Source: JBEPVZ01 sp041690695
GTDB taxonomy: Bacteria > Patescibacteriota > Microgenomatia > Daviesbacterales > UBA10151
Assembly: GCA_041690695.1 (NCBI GenBank)
Contig: JBEPVZ010000001.1
Coordinates: 1-64,000, forward strand
Direction of reading: 5' to 3'
Length of the DNA stretch: 64,000 bases
Shown: positions 1 through 7,319 of the stretch, piece by piece
How the letters are laid out: each line of letters starts with the position of its first letter
Numbering within the stretch: the stretch's first letter is position 1
Position numbers and translations under genes: made by a program
The notes under the pieces: generated by a model
Told to the model about the DNA's origin: nothing
Database searches by the model: none
The model's input: only the letters and a program-made list of their open reading frames with translations

Positions 1-271
1 CCAAAATGCAGATACCGCTATTTTTAGCTTAAATCCGAGACTTGGCACTAAAAATGCTCAAAAAAAAATTATAGAGCTTAAGAATAAGCTCGGAGGATTA
101 ACGGAGCTTAACTTAAGTCAAAATTCTGGGACCTCGGAATTAATTGAAGCTCTTGAGGCGATAGGTTATACCCGCCAAGAAGCTTTTAAAGCTTCACAAA
201 CGATTACTGATCCGACTAGTCCATTATCTGTCCAGTTAAATTTGGTTCTCCGTCAGATGGATCGAAAATAA
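1..271 (+). CDS. ruvA: Holliday junction branch migration protein RuvA, C-terminal part
   Basis: The open frame enters from the left edge and stops at a TAA two bases before ruvB. It encodes about 89 residues. The first part carries the end of the helix-hairpin-helix region (LGTKNAQKKIIELKNKLG), and the last 50 residues form the flexible-linked C-terminal domain (LIEALEAIGYTRQEAFKA), which in known RuvA proteins contacts RuvB. RuvA tetramers bind Holliday junctions and load the RuvB motor. The position directly before ruvB and the 2-base spacing support a ruvAB operon. The N-terminal OB-fold lies outside the window. Confidence 0.88.
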   Translation, partial: QNADTAIFSLNPRLGTKNAQKKIIELKNKLGGLTELNLSQNSGTSELIEALEAIGYTRQEAFKASQTITDPTSPLSVQLNLVLRQMDRK

Positions 272-273
272 TT

Positions 274-1272
274 ATGGCTAAAAAAGATAAAACAGTTTTA
301 GATAATCCTGAAGAAGAGATTTTAATTACCAATCTCAGGGCTCGCGATTGGCAAGAGTTTACCGGTCAAGAGAAGGTAAAACAATCTCTCCAAATTGCGA
401 TAGGAGCTGCTAAAAAGCGCAAAGAAGCCATGGAACACACTCTATTATATGGGCCACCAGGACTGGGCAAAACAACTCTTTCTCATCTAATCTCAAAAGA
501 GATGGGTAGTCAAATTCGAGTGACCTCAGGACCGGCTATTGAAAGAGCCGGAGACTTGGCCGCAATTTTAACCAACCTTGAGCCTGGGGACATCTTATTT
601 ATTGATGAGATTCATCGATTAAGCAAAGTTGTTGAAGAGACTCTTTATCCAGCCATGGAGGACTATGCATTGGATATTGTCATCGGTAAAGGCCCGTCAG
701 CCAAGACAGTCAGGCTAGAGCTACCTCATATTACGATCATTGGTGCAACCACCCGAATTGGCCTTATTTCAGGCCCACTCAGAGATCGTTTTGGAGTCAT
801 CCATCGGTTATCGTTTTATACCCCCCCTGAGTTAGGCCGGATTATTCAACAAGCGGCTAAAAAGCTGGATTTAGCGATTGATGATCAAGCAACTGACCAA
901 TTAGCTAATCGCTCGCGTGGAACTCCTAGAATTGCTCTTAGACTACTTAAAAGAGTCAGGGATGTTGCGACCGTTTCCGGAGTAAAAACAGTCACACCAT
1001 CATTACTTGAGCAAGCCTTAAATTTACTTGAAGTTGACCCACTCGGATTAGATGATTCTGACCGGAGATTTTTACTAGCAATTATCGATAAATTTGATGG
1101 TGGGCCAGTCGGTTTAGAGACTGTGGCCGCAACCATTTCCGAAGATGTCGGAACAGTCGAAGAAGTCATTGAACCATATCTAATGCAAATCGGCTTTTTA
1201 AAGCGGACACCGCGAGGTAGAGTGGCTACACCTCAAGCTTATGTCCATTTGAATAGATCAAAGATAGTTTAA
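274..1272 (+). CDS. ruvB: Holliday junction branch migration ATPase RuvB
   Basis: This is the ATP-driven motor that pulls DNA through the RuvA-bound Holliday junction during recombinational repair. The 332-residue protein has the family's normal length. Walker A (GPPGLGKTT) is at residues 60-68, Walker B with DEIH at 109-114, and the GATTR sensor motif is near 156. A winged-helix C-terminal domain ends with RTPRGRVAT around 313-321. The gene follows ruvA after two bases, so it is probably co-translated with it. Its last four bases overlap a small convergent minus-strand gene. The assignment is secure. Confidence 0.97.
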   Translation: MAKKDKTVLDNPEEEILITNLRARDWQEFTGQEKVKQSLQIAIGAAKKRKEAMEHTLLYGPPGLGKTTLSHLISKEMGSQIRVTSGPAIERAGDLAAILTNLEPGDILFIDEIHRLSKVVEETLYPAMEDYALDIVIGKGPSAKTVRLELPHITIIGATTRIGLISGPLRDRFGVIHRLSFYTPPELGRIIQQAAKKLDLAIDDQATDQLANRSRGTPRIALRLLKRVRDVATVSGVKTVTPSLLEQALNLLEVDPLGLDDSDRRFLLAIIDKFDGGPVGLETVAATISEDVGTVEEVIEPYLMQIGFLKRTPRGRVATPQAYVHLNRSKIV

Positions 1273-1475
1273 GAATGGGGAATAACGTAAGGACTCGGCG
1301 CTTGGGGGGGAGGAGATTCAACTCCTCGTTTAACTTTTAAAAATCCAGCCACAACGATCATAACTAGTGCCAGACCAATTAGTAAAAAGATAAATCGATC
1401 TCGGTAATAAAAACGCTTTAAGTACAAAAAAATCATGGCCAGGTAATGACCAATTAAAAAAGTAACATGATTCAT
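1269..1475 (-). CDS. Small membrane protein, unknown
   Basis: A 68-residue open frame with a strongly hydrophobic middle (roughly residues 5-20 and 28-46), basic residues between, and a proline-rich tail (ESPPPQAPSP). It converges on ruvB with a 4-base overlap. I do not recognise a family. The predicted form is a one- or two-span membrane protein with a short soluble tail. Small anchored proteins like this are frequent in the window, which supports it being real, but there is no motif to suggest a role. Confidence 0.5.
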   Translation of the reverse strand: MNHVTFLIGHYLAMIFLYLKRFYYRDRFIFLLIGLALVMIVVAGFLKVKRGVESPPPQAPSPYVIPHS

Positions 1476-1560
1476 CTAATCTCATTGTAGCCTTCACCAA
1501 ATTAATAAATCAATTGCAGATCCAAGACGATTTGTACTACACTTAAAAATAGCTATAAAT

Positions 1561-2091
1561 ATGGATCCTGAACCAATAACTAAGTCACCATTTGATGAAC
1601 CAGCCGTTGTACCAATTGCCGTTGATCAACAACTGATTGAAAAACCGGCCTTTTTAATCGAGCTGATGACTAAAATTTTTGTTTTTGTGATTGTAATCGC
1701 AGTTTATTTAACTCTGACCAATTTATCCTCTTATGTTAATGTTTATCCTTTTTGTAAGATCAGCCTTGAGCAAGATGTGTTAGAGGGTAATAGTCAAACA
1801 ATTACAGCTGCCTTAACTCAAATTCTACAGCAAGATCCTAAAAGTTATCAAACAGTTTGTCAGTACGTTTCGACCATTACCGAAGATACCTGCTTAATTG
1901 CCAATAGTCCAATCTCTCAATCAGATTCTCAAACCCAACTGGCTCCGGTTAACGAGGGTTGTTATGTTAAAGGCACCAAAAATATTTATTTAACTCCGAC
2001 CAAAGATACGACTGATCAAACTGTAACTGCTCGGGCGGATGCTATTAAAAAGTACGCCGAGTTAAGTAAATCCTTTTGGGAAAGCCAATAG
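1561..2091 (+). CDS. Membrane-anchored cysteine-containing protein, unknown
   Basis: The 176-residue protein has a cytoplasmic-looking N-terminus, one membrane segment at about residues 38-60 and an outside domain with several cysteines. The outside part has the pattern (Y/F)xxVCxx(V/I)xTI followed by a second cysteine and a GC(Y/F) motif. The same pattern occurs in the convergent neighbour at 2096-2539, so the two look like diverged paralogues. Disulfide pairing of the cysteines is plausible but inferred. No known family is recognised. Confidence 0.6.
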   Translation: MDPEPITKSPFDEPAVVPIAVDQQLIEKPAFLIELMTKIFVFVIVIAVYLTLTNLSSYVNVYPFCKISLEQDVLEGNSQTITAALTQILQQDPKSYQTVCQYVSTITEDTCLIANSPISQSDSQTQLAPVNEGCYVKGTKNIYLTPTKDTTDQTVTARADAIKKYAELSKSFWESQ

Positions 2092-2095
2092 CTTT

Positions 2096-2539
2096 TTAAT
2101 AAGCTACTAAATTATTAAGAGTTGTATAACCTTCTTGATAGCAAGTTTTAGGATCATTAGCTACTTTTTTATCAGCTTGTCTAGCCTGGCAAGCCGTTCG
2201 CACAATCGTTTGAGCGACCATGGCTAAAGTATGGTTTGAAGTATCAACTGAGATCTCGCCGGGTATACCCTGAAAACAGCCTCCTTCAAACTGACCACAG
2301 GAGATATTAGGATCGATGGTCGTAATTTGACCACAAACTGCTGAAAAGTCACTTGGAGAAGCGATTTTAAGAAGCTGCATAGCCTCACGAATCTTGTGAT
2401 TATTTAAATCAGCTGAGGGCGGAATCCGAATAAAACAACCGCTTGAGGGATCAGCATAAAAAAAGTTTTGAGCAAAACCAAAGATCAGATATAAAACAAA
2501 AATAATCCCTAAAAATCTAAAAGACAACAAAAATCTCAT
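2096..2539 (-). CDS. Membrane-anchored cysteine-containing protein, paralogue of the neighbour
   Basis: This 147-residue protein begins with a signal-anchor (about residues 5-26) and has an outside domain with six cysteines. The segments FSAVCGQITTI and GGCFQGI match YQTVCQYVSTI and EGCYVKG in the gene at 1561-2091 in order and spacing, so the pair are probably duplicates that now face each other tail to tail. A TATAAT box (complement) lies 6 bases before the ATG, which supports this start and a leaderless transcript. The function is unknown. Confidence 0.6.
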   Translation of the reverse strand: MRFLLSFRFLGIIFVLYLIFGFAQNFFYADPSSGCFIRIPPSADLNNHKIREAMQLLKIASPSDFSAVCGQITTIDPNISCGQFEGGCFQGIPGEISVDTSNHTLAMVAQTIVRTACQARQADKKVANDPKTCYQEGYTTLNNLVAY

Positions 2540-2582
2540 CTAAATTATAGTAAGCCTTTTTGAGTGATATAATCAAGCCAGA

Positions 2583-2891
2583 ATGGTTGAACAGGTGATA
2601 GAAACATTATCAGAAGCCCGAAAATTTTTAGTCAGGCGACAAGCCAGCATTGGTGTAAAGCATAGCCGAACTCATCATGAAGGATCAGAAATAACCGCCC
2701 TGAAATTAAAAGTTCTTAATCAGGAGCCTTGTTGTCAGTGTGAACATTTAAGGGCTATTATTGGAAATCGTCCTCCTCACCACCAAATAAGTTTAAAATG
2801 TACGGTCTTTTATGACCCAGTTGAGCTCTATCGAGCAGTCGGTTTAGGTGAACATCCGACTTGCCCAAAGTTTACTCCTCGATTAAGATAA
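2583..2891 (+). CDS. Small Cys/His-containing protein, unknown
   Basis: The 102-residue soluble protein contains a CCQCEH cluster near residue 50 and further cysteines near 74 and 95, which could form a small metal site. It has no signal peptide or membrane segment. The start is supported by a TATAAT box at 2568-2573, 9 bases before the ATG. It stands alone between two promoters. I do not recognise a family; a zinc-ribbon-like fold is only a guess from the cysteine spacing. Confidence 0.55.
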   Translation: MVEQVIETLSEARKFLVRRQASIGVKHSRTHHEGSEITALKLKVLNQEPCCQCEHLRAIIGNRPPHHQISLKCTVFYDPVELYRAVGLGEHPTCPKFTPRLR

Positions 2892-2954
2892 ACTTTAAAA
2901 ACCTTTCAATTCAAATTCTTGCCTCAAAATCTCTAATTTTGTATACTACCCGGC

Positions 2955-3500
2955 ATGACTGAAGGTGAAAAAGTAGTTAGTGATGAAGTTCTCTCCCAAA
3001 AAAGACCAAGCTTTGAAGAAATTTATTCAAAGTATAAATCACGTCTTTACCTAGTTCTATTAAGCCATAGTGACCTTAATGAAGCAGAAGATATAACCTC
3101 CGAAACGATAGAAAAGGGGTTAAGAGGCTTCAAAAGATATGTATATCCTACAGACTCTTCAGAAACACCATATTATTGGTTAATACGAATTGGTCAGAAT
3201 ACAATTATGGATAGAAATCGTCACCAGAAGATAGCAGCACGCTTGGGACTAGTACCAAATATGGCCATTGAAAAAGTTTATTATGAAGATCCGAATCTTT
3301 TAAAAGTAGAGGAAACCGAGGCTATTGACGAAATATTGAGAAATCTCTCTCCTAAACAAGCGCAAGCTTTTAAGTTGAAATACCAAGATGGACTAACCCT
3401 CAAAGAGATTGCAGAGTATGAGAATACAACCGAAGATGCAGTTAAGGCATTACTCAATAGAGGCCGCCGCAAACTTCGACAGATAGTGCCAGCTCTGTGA
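2955..3500 (+). CDS. ECF-type RNA polymerase sigma factor
   Basis: This is a sigma-70 family factor of the short extracytoplasmic-function type (181 residues), which directs RNA polymerase to a special promoter set. Region 2 is visible at about residues 20-90 (YKSRLYLVLLSHSDLNEAED, then YYWLIRIGQNTIMDRNR), and region 4 at about 125-178 (LSPKQAQAFKLKYQDGLTL, TTEDAVKALLNRGRRKLRQ). No anti-sigma gene is adjacent. The next gene encodes an anchored cupredoxin that could be a target, but this is inference. A TATACT box at 2942-2947 sits 7 bases before the ATG. Confidence 0.88.
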   Translation: MTEGEKVVSDEVLSQKRPSFEEIYSKYKSRLYLVLLSHSDLNEAEDITSETIEKGLRGFKRYVYPTDSSETPYYWLIRIGQNTIMDRNRHQKIAARLGLVPNMAIEKVYYEDPNLLKVEETEAIDEILRNLSPKQAQAFKLKYQDGLTLKEIAEYENTTEDAVKALLNRGRRKLRQIVPAL

Positions 3501-3559
3501 CAATTCAAGATTATAGTATTTACAATCAGGCTTTAGTTTGTTAAAGTGAGTTCTGCAAA

Positions 3560-4102
3560 ATGAATTCTAAAGCTCAAACTATTTATATCGTCTTGATCCT
3601 TCTTTTGATCGGGGCAATTGGAGTTGTTTACTATCATTATCACCAAAAAGTCGCTATCTTAACGGCTATGGTTATTGAGGCTGATAATAAACAAGCTAAT
3701 AATCCTCGCCTAGGTAACAATGGTGGCAGCGGAAGCCAATCTGGGATGCCGATGACCCAAAGCTCTCCTCCTCCAGTTAGTGATCAACAAACCAGCCAAT
3801 TAACTTTAGGAACTGATACGACAGTTACTAAAAAGACTTTCAATATTACTGGCGGTAATTTTTACTTTGTCCCAAACCAGATTACGGTTAATAAGGGCGA
3901 TGAGGTCACATTTGTAATGACCAATGCCGGAGGAGTCCACAACTTAGTCATTGATGAGCTAAATGTCAAAGCTTCAACCATTAAATCTGGTGAGACTGAA
4001 TCAGTGACATTTACAGCTACCAAAACTGGCTCGTTTGTCTATTATTGTGCTATTCCAGGCCACCGCGAAAAAGGCATGTTTGGAACTTTGGTTGTTCAAT
4101 AA
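3560..4102 (+). CDS. Membrane-anchored cupredoxin-domain protein
   Basis: The 180-residue protein has an N-terminal anchor (about residues 7-24), a Gly/Ser/Pro/Gln-rich linker (50-80) and a plastocyanin-like domain (about 91-180). The type 1 copper ligands are all visible: His127 (GGVHNL), Cys163 and His168 (YYCAIPGH) and Met173 (KGMFG). Such proteins hold copper and carry electrons, or protect against copper, on the outer face of the membrane. No obvious redox partner is encoded nearby. The ECF sigma gene lies just upstream on the same strand. Confidence 0.88.
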   Translation: MNSKAQTIYIVLILLLIGAIGVVYYHYHQKVAILTAMVIEADNKQANNPRLGNNGGSGSQSGMPMTQSSPPPVSDQQTSQLTLGTDTTVTKKTFNITGGNFYFVPNQITVNKGDEVTFVMTNAGGVHNLVIDELNVKASTIKSGETESVTFTATKTGSFVYYCAIPGHREKGMFGTLVVQ

Positions 4103-4262
4103 ATTTACCTGTTAATTAATTTATCTTTGGTATAGGATACAGCTGAGGCATCAACCCGGATCTTGCTAATACTTGCTACTAGTCGGGTCACAAAGCATCT
4201 TCGGCTAACTTTAGAGTCACCATTTCGATTTTGATCTCCCTCTTTCGTCGAGGAATTATAAC

Positions 4263-4283
4263 ATCCCACCTCAGCGGTGGGAT
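4263..4283. repeat. 8-bp-stem hairpin, left member of a repeat pair
   Basis: ATCCCACC and GGTGGGAT pair perfectly around a 5-base loop. A related sequence recurs in the same orientation at 5062-5087, where 21 of 26 bases match (compared with 4263-4288). The two copies bracket the minus-strand acyltransferase gene. Neither copy is followed by a clear T-run, so a simple terminator is not obvious. The rest of 4103-4262 holds no convincing gene. Confidence 0.6.
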
Positions 4284-4288
4284 TACAT

Positions 4289-5035
4289 TTAACTTGATTT
4301 GGGTAGATGATTGGCAATTTCGGCCATGATATAAGCTCCAGTTTTAAGATAAATTTCCGGATTTGGAGCGGTTCTATCAACTTGGGCCAGAATTTGATCA
4401 GGCTCTAGCAGTTCAAAATGCATATTTAGATTTTTATCTACTGCCCAAACCGAGGTAACAATAGTTGGTCGACCTTTTAACGCTGCTCCATAAATTAACC
4501 CTCCGGCTCCTTTTTCAGCTGGACCTAACTCTCTCGACGGTTGGCCTTCGGGATAAATACCAACGATCTCCTTGTTATGAAGAGCTTTATGAACATCGCG
4601 AACTCCTTGGCTCGGTTTTTCCGGATGTCCAACTAATATCCCGTTAACAGATTTGGCTAAACTATCATGGATAATAGCCACCAATTTATTGCTCCCCCAA
4701 GATTGGATCCACCTAATGTTTTTTCCAGTTTGATCTTTAACGACTTTTGAAGCTAGTAAAGTATGCCAAAAACCTCGTAGTGGTCCGACAGTGGTATAGT
4801 TGAGAGCTAGAAATGCGCCAGTATCTAAACTGCTTAAACTATCTTCTCCACTACAAAAGGTTGTATATCTATCTAGAATACCTAACTGATTAGACAGGAA
4901 TTGTGGATTTTGGTCAATAAGATTTTGGATAAATGCCCAATAATTTGCTCGGCCTTCAGGGCTTAAACCCTGACCTTGGTAAAGAGCTCCACCCTTAATC
5001 ACCAACGCTTCAAAAAAACTTACTTTTTCTCCCAT
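4289..5035 (-). CDS. PlsC-like glycerolphosphate acyltransferase family protein
   Basis: The 248-residue protein resembles membrane-associated acyltransferases that esterify glycerol phosphate or lysophospholipids. The substrate-binding signature IYPEG lies at residues 160-164, followed by a family-like segment (KGAGGLIYGAALKGRP). The catalytic HX4D box expected near the N-terminus is not evident; the corresponding stretch reads LALNYTTVGPLRGFWH around 77-91. The activity is therefore uncertain and the protein could be a diverged or inactive homologue. A TATAAT box (complement, 5044-5049) is 8 bases before the ATG. Direct-repeat hairpins lie on either side of the gene. Confidence 0.7.
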   Translation of the reverse strand: MGEKVSFFEALVIKGGALYQGQGLSPEGRANYWAFIQNLIDQNPQFLSNQLGILDRYTTFCSGEDSLSSLDTGAFLALNYTTVGPLRGFWHTLLASKVVKDQTGKNIRWIQSWGSNKLVAIIHDSLAKSVNGILVGHPEKPSQGVRDVHKALHNKEIVGIYPEGQPSRELGPAEKGAGGLIYGAALKGRPTIVTSVWAVDKNLNMHFELLEPDQILAQVDRTAPNPEIYLKTGAYIMAEIANHLPKSS

Positions 5036-5060
5036 AAGGGAAGATTATACGCTAAAATAA

Positions 5061-5087
5061 TATCCCACCTCCGATGTGGAATTATAT
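5061..5087. repeat. Hairpin-like element, right member of a repeat pair
   Basis: This copy starts ATCCCACCTC like the element at 4263 and ends with GTGG and ATTATAT. The stem is weaker here (CCAC with GTGG). It lies between the acyltransferase promoter and the 3' end of tRNA-Arg. Both copies have the same orientation, so they are direct repeats that also contain inverted symmetry. Confidence 0.5.
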
Positions 5088-5092
5088 TGCTG

Positions 5093-5165
5093 CGCGCCCA
5101 GAGGGATTCGAACCCCCGGCCTAAGGGTTAGAAACCCTTTGCTCTATCCACTGAGCTATGAGCGC
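5093..5165 (-). tRNA. tRNA-Arg (anticodon TCT)
   Basis: The reverse strand folds into a complete cloverleaf. The acceptor stem GCGCTCA pairs with TGGGCGC (one G-T pair), the anticodon stem AAGGG/CCCTT holds the loop TTTCTAA with anticodon TCT, and the T-arm has GGTTCGAAT. CCA is not encoded. The 5' nucleotide is directly adjacent to the stop codon of the homing-endonuclease-like gene at 5166-5570. Confidence 0.95.
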
Positions 5166-5570
5166 TTAAAATTTAGTAAAATCTTTAGCATTAAATATTT
5201 TTTTAGTCTGATTATTTTTAGCTGGTGTTAGTCTTAAAGTCATGGTTGCTCGATTACTTTCTAAATACGAATTTTTTATATAGTAACATTTTTGTGTTAT
5301 CTTATCGTAAACAGCAATAAAATCTAAGTCTTTTTTCGTATATTTATAATAATTTCTGCCGTCATGTGTCTCACACCTAACTTTGATTACACCCTTTGCA
5401 GCTTCAGTATATTTGCACTGTATCTTGAGTAATCTATTTTTTCTATCAACGACAAGATCATAGCGCCAGTCTTCACCTAGGGGTAATGCAACTTTATAAC
5501 CTCTGCTTAGCAGATCACCCATAACCATAACCTGCCCTAAATCACCTTTTGTTTTTGTAATTGCTGGCAC
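5166..5570 (-). CDS. PD-(D/E)XK homing-endonuclease-like protein (I-Ssp6803I type)
   Basis: The 134-residue protein matches the compact PD-(D/E)XK nuclease family found with tRNA group I introns and as free-standing relatives. The N-terminal KGDLG is at residues 8-12, GYKVALPLGED at 24-34, the metal-binding Asp at 38 (YDLVV) and the Q-x-K pair at 51/53 (IQCKYT). The usual acidic residue after GDLG is Gln13 here, so catalysis may be impaired. The start is GTG. Its TAA stop ends exactly where tRNA-Arg begins, on the same strand, so the tRNA must be cut from the gene's transcript or have its own promoter inside the gene. No intron remains in the tRNA. Confidence 0.75.
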   Translation of the reverse strand: MPAITKTKGDLGQVMVMGDLLSRGYKVALPLGEDWRYDLVVDRKNRLLKIQCKYTEAAKGVIKVRCETHDGRNYYKYTKKDLDFIAVYDKITQKCYYIKNSYLESNRATMTLRLTPAKNNQTKKIFNAKDFTKF

Positions 5571-5667
5571 CTGTTAATTTTATTTTAGGAGAGAGCGGGT
5601 GTCAATAACTGACCTGCTCTAAAAATCCATTCGTATTATAGTTAGCTATTTAATGTAAAGCCGGAAA

Positions 5668-6183
5668 CTAAGATAACTCTTTTTCCATCCAGACATTATA
5701 GTAGCGATCACCATTGTCATAATCTTTCCAATCAATTCGAATTTTTGAAAATCCAAAATGTTTATAAATAGGCTCACCGTAAGGACTTGAGTTAACAACC
5801 ATCTTTTGGCAACCTAGCTCTCTAGCTTTTGTTTCAATAGCTTGATAAAGCAGTCGTCCAATCCCTTTATGTTGATAATCGGGATCGACAAAAAAAGTCG
5901 ATAAGCGGTTAGGCAGAGGACTGTCCTCATTTTTACGAAGACCAATAATACCGACTATCTTATCGGTCTGACTTTCAATTGCAAGATAAAAATAGCCCTC
6001 TTGAGCTTTATCCGCAAAATATTGTTCAGTGTTTCGGTCAGTTAACATCTTGATGGTCTCATCAGATAAACCTTGAGTTTTCCAACCCGGTAGGGAGGTC
6101 TTATTAATAACCTGACAAGCTTCGGAAAGGCGAGTCAGATCCAAGGGTTGAACGCTAAATTTGGCTTTAGAATTTTTAGACAT
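5668..6183 (-). CDS. GNAT family N-acetyltransferase
   Basis: This 171-residue protein transfers an acetyl group from acetyl-CoA to an unidentified amine. The core of the GNAT fold is visible: the strand STFFVDPDY followed by the CoA loop QHKGIGRLLYQAIE at about residues 93-113, then the late motif KMVVNSSPYGEPIYKHFGF near 125-145. The substrate cannot be told from sequence. A TATACT box (complement) lies 7 bases before the ATG. The gene stands alone. Confidence 0.85.
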   Translation of the reverse strand: MSKNSKAKFSVQPLDLTRLSEACQVINKTSLPGWKTQGLSDETIKMLTDRNTEQYFADKAQEGYFYLAIESQTDKIVGIIGLRKNEDSPLPNRLSTFFVDPDYQHKGIGRLLYQAIETKARELGCQKMVVNSSPYGEPIYKHFGFSKIRIDWKDYDNGDRYYNVWMEKELS

Positions 6184-6260
6184 AGCTAAAGTATATCAAA
6201 ATAGCTTTGTTATCTTTTATAGATTAGTTATAATAGCCGTGAGAGCTGACCTGCCTAACT

Positions 6261-7307
6261 ATGCGAAAATTTCCTATTATTATCCTGATAATTTTGGGAT
6301 TAGGATTGCTTTTTTGGATTTTTGAAGTTACGCGCAACACTCCTGTTACTTCGAGTTCACTAAGTTCAGTGGCATCTCAGAGCCAACCCACGGCCAGCCC
6401 AGCCCCAAATCCTTTAAATATTGATTACATGCGTTCGCAATCTTACCCTGGTAGCGATCTAACTATTGAACAAATATTAACTCCTGGAGCAAATTATTCT
6501 CAATATATTGCTTCCTACATGTCTGATGGTCTTAAGATCCATGGGTTATTAACAGTTCCAAATGGTCCGAAACCAGCTACTGGCTGGCCAGTCATTATCT
6601 TTAATCATGGTTATATTCCACCGGATCAATACAGAACAACGGAACGATACGTCGCCTACGTCGCGGCTTTTGCCAGGAGTGGTTACATCGTTTTTAAAAG
6701 TGATTATCGAGGTAATGGCAGCTCAGAAGGCGAGCCTTTAGGGGCATATTACTCGCCAGGCTACACCATTGATGTTTTAAATGCCCTGGCAACTTTAAAA
6801 AAGTATAAAGATGCTGATCCGAATCGAATTGGGATGTGGGGGCATTCGATGGGAGGAAATATTACGCTAAGATCCCTGGTAATTTCTCCAGATATTAAAG
6901 CCGCAGTCATCTGGGGTGGAGTGGTCGGGACTTATAATGATTTAACACATAACTGGCAAAACCGGGTTAGTTATCGACCACCTCCAACTGAACTTAACCA
7001 GCGCAACCAGAACCGCCAAAGTTTAATTAGCCAATATGGTGATCCTTCAACTGTCAGTGATTTTTGGAAATCGATTGATCCCAATTATCATTTAGATTTA
7101 ATTACTGCTCCAATTCAACTAGATGCAGGACTAAGCGATGAAGAAGTACCATGGCAATTCTCGGAAGGGCTGGATAATAGGCTAACCAAGGAGGGCAAAA
7201 CGGTTGAATATTACACTTACCCTGGTGCCGATCATAATATTGATGGCGGATCGTTTGAGTTGGCAATGCAAAGATCCGTTCAGTTTTTTGATAAATATTT
7301 AAAATAG
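6261..7307 (+). CDS. Membrane-anchored alpha/beta hydrolase (prolyl oligopeptidase-like)
   Basis: The 348-residue protein has a signal-anchor (residues 4-21), a Ser/Pro-rich linker to about 55 and an alpha/beta hydrolase domain. The oxyanion segment FNHGYIPP is near 114, the nucleophile Ser196 sits in GHSMGG, an acid is likely near 300 (DAGLSDEE) and His near 327 (GADHNI). It is probably an extracellular peptidase or esterase acting on short peptides or acyl esters. A TATAAT box at 6229-6234 gives a leader of about 20 bases, longer than usual in this window. Confidence 0.85.
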   Translation: MRKFPIIILIILGLGLLFWIFEVTRNTPVTSSSLSSVASQSQPTASPAPNPLNIDYMRSQSYPGSDLTIEQILTPGANYSQYIASYMSDGLKIHGLLTVPNGPKPATGWPVIIFNHGYIPPDQYRTTERYVAYVAAFARSGYIVFKSDYRGNGSSEGEPLGAYYSPGYTIDVLNALATLKKYKDADPNRIGMWGHSMGGNITLRSLVISPDIKAAVIWGGVVGTYNDLTHNWQNRVSYRPPPTELNQRNQNRQSLISQYGDPSTVSDFWKSIDPNYHLDLITAPIQLDAGLSDEEVPWQFSEGLDNRLTKEGKTVEYYTYPGADHNIDGGSFELAMQRSVQFFDKYLK

Positions 7308-7319
7308 ACTACTAAGCAT

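Noticed and set aside
4105..4288. Minus-strand sequence with a hairpin and a GACGAAAGAGGGAG stretch, reminiscent of a T-box leader or a ribozyme.
   Set aside because: The conserved T-box core (AGGGTGGNACCGCG) and hammerhead core (CTGANGA) are absent, and the strand leads into antisense of the cupredoxin gene, so there is no target gene.
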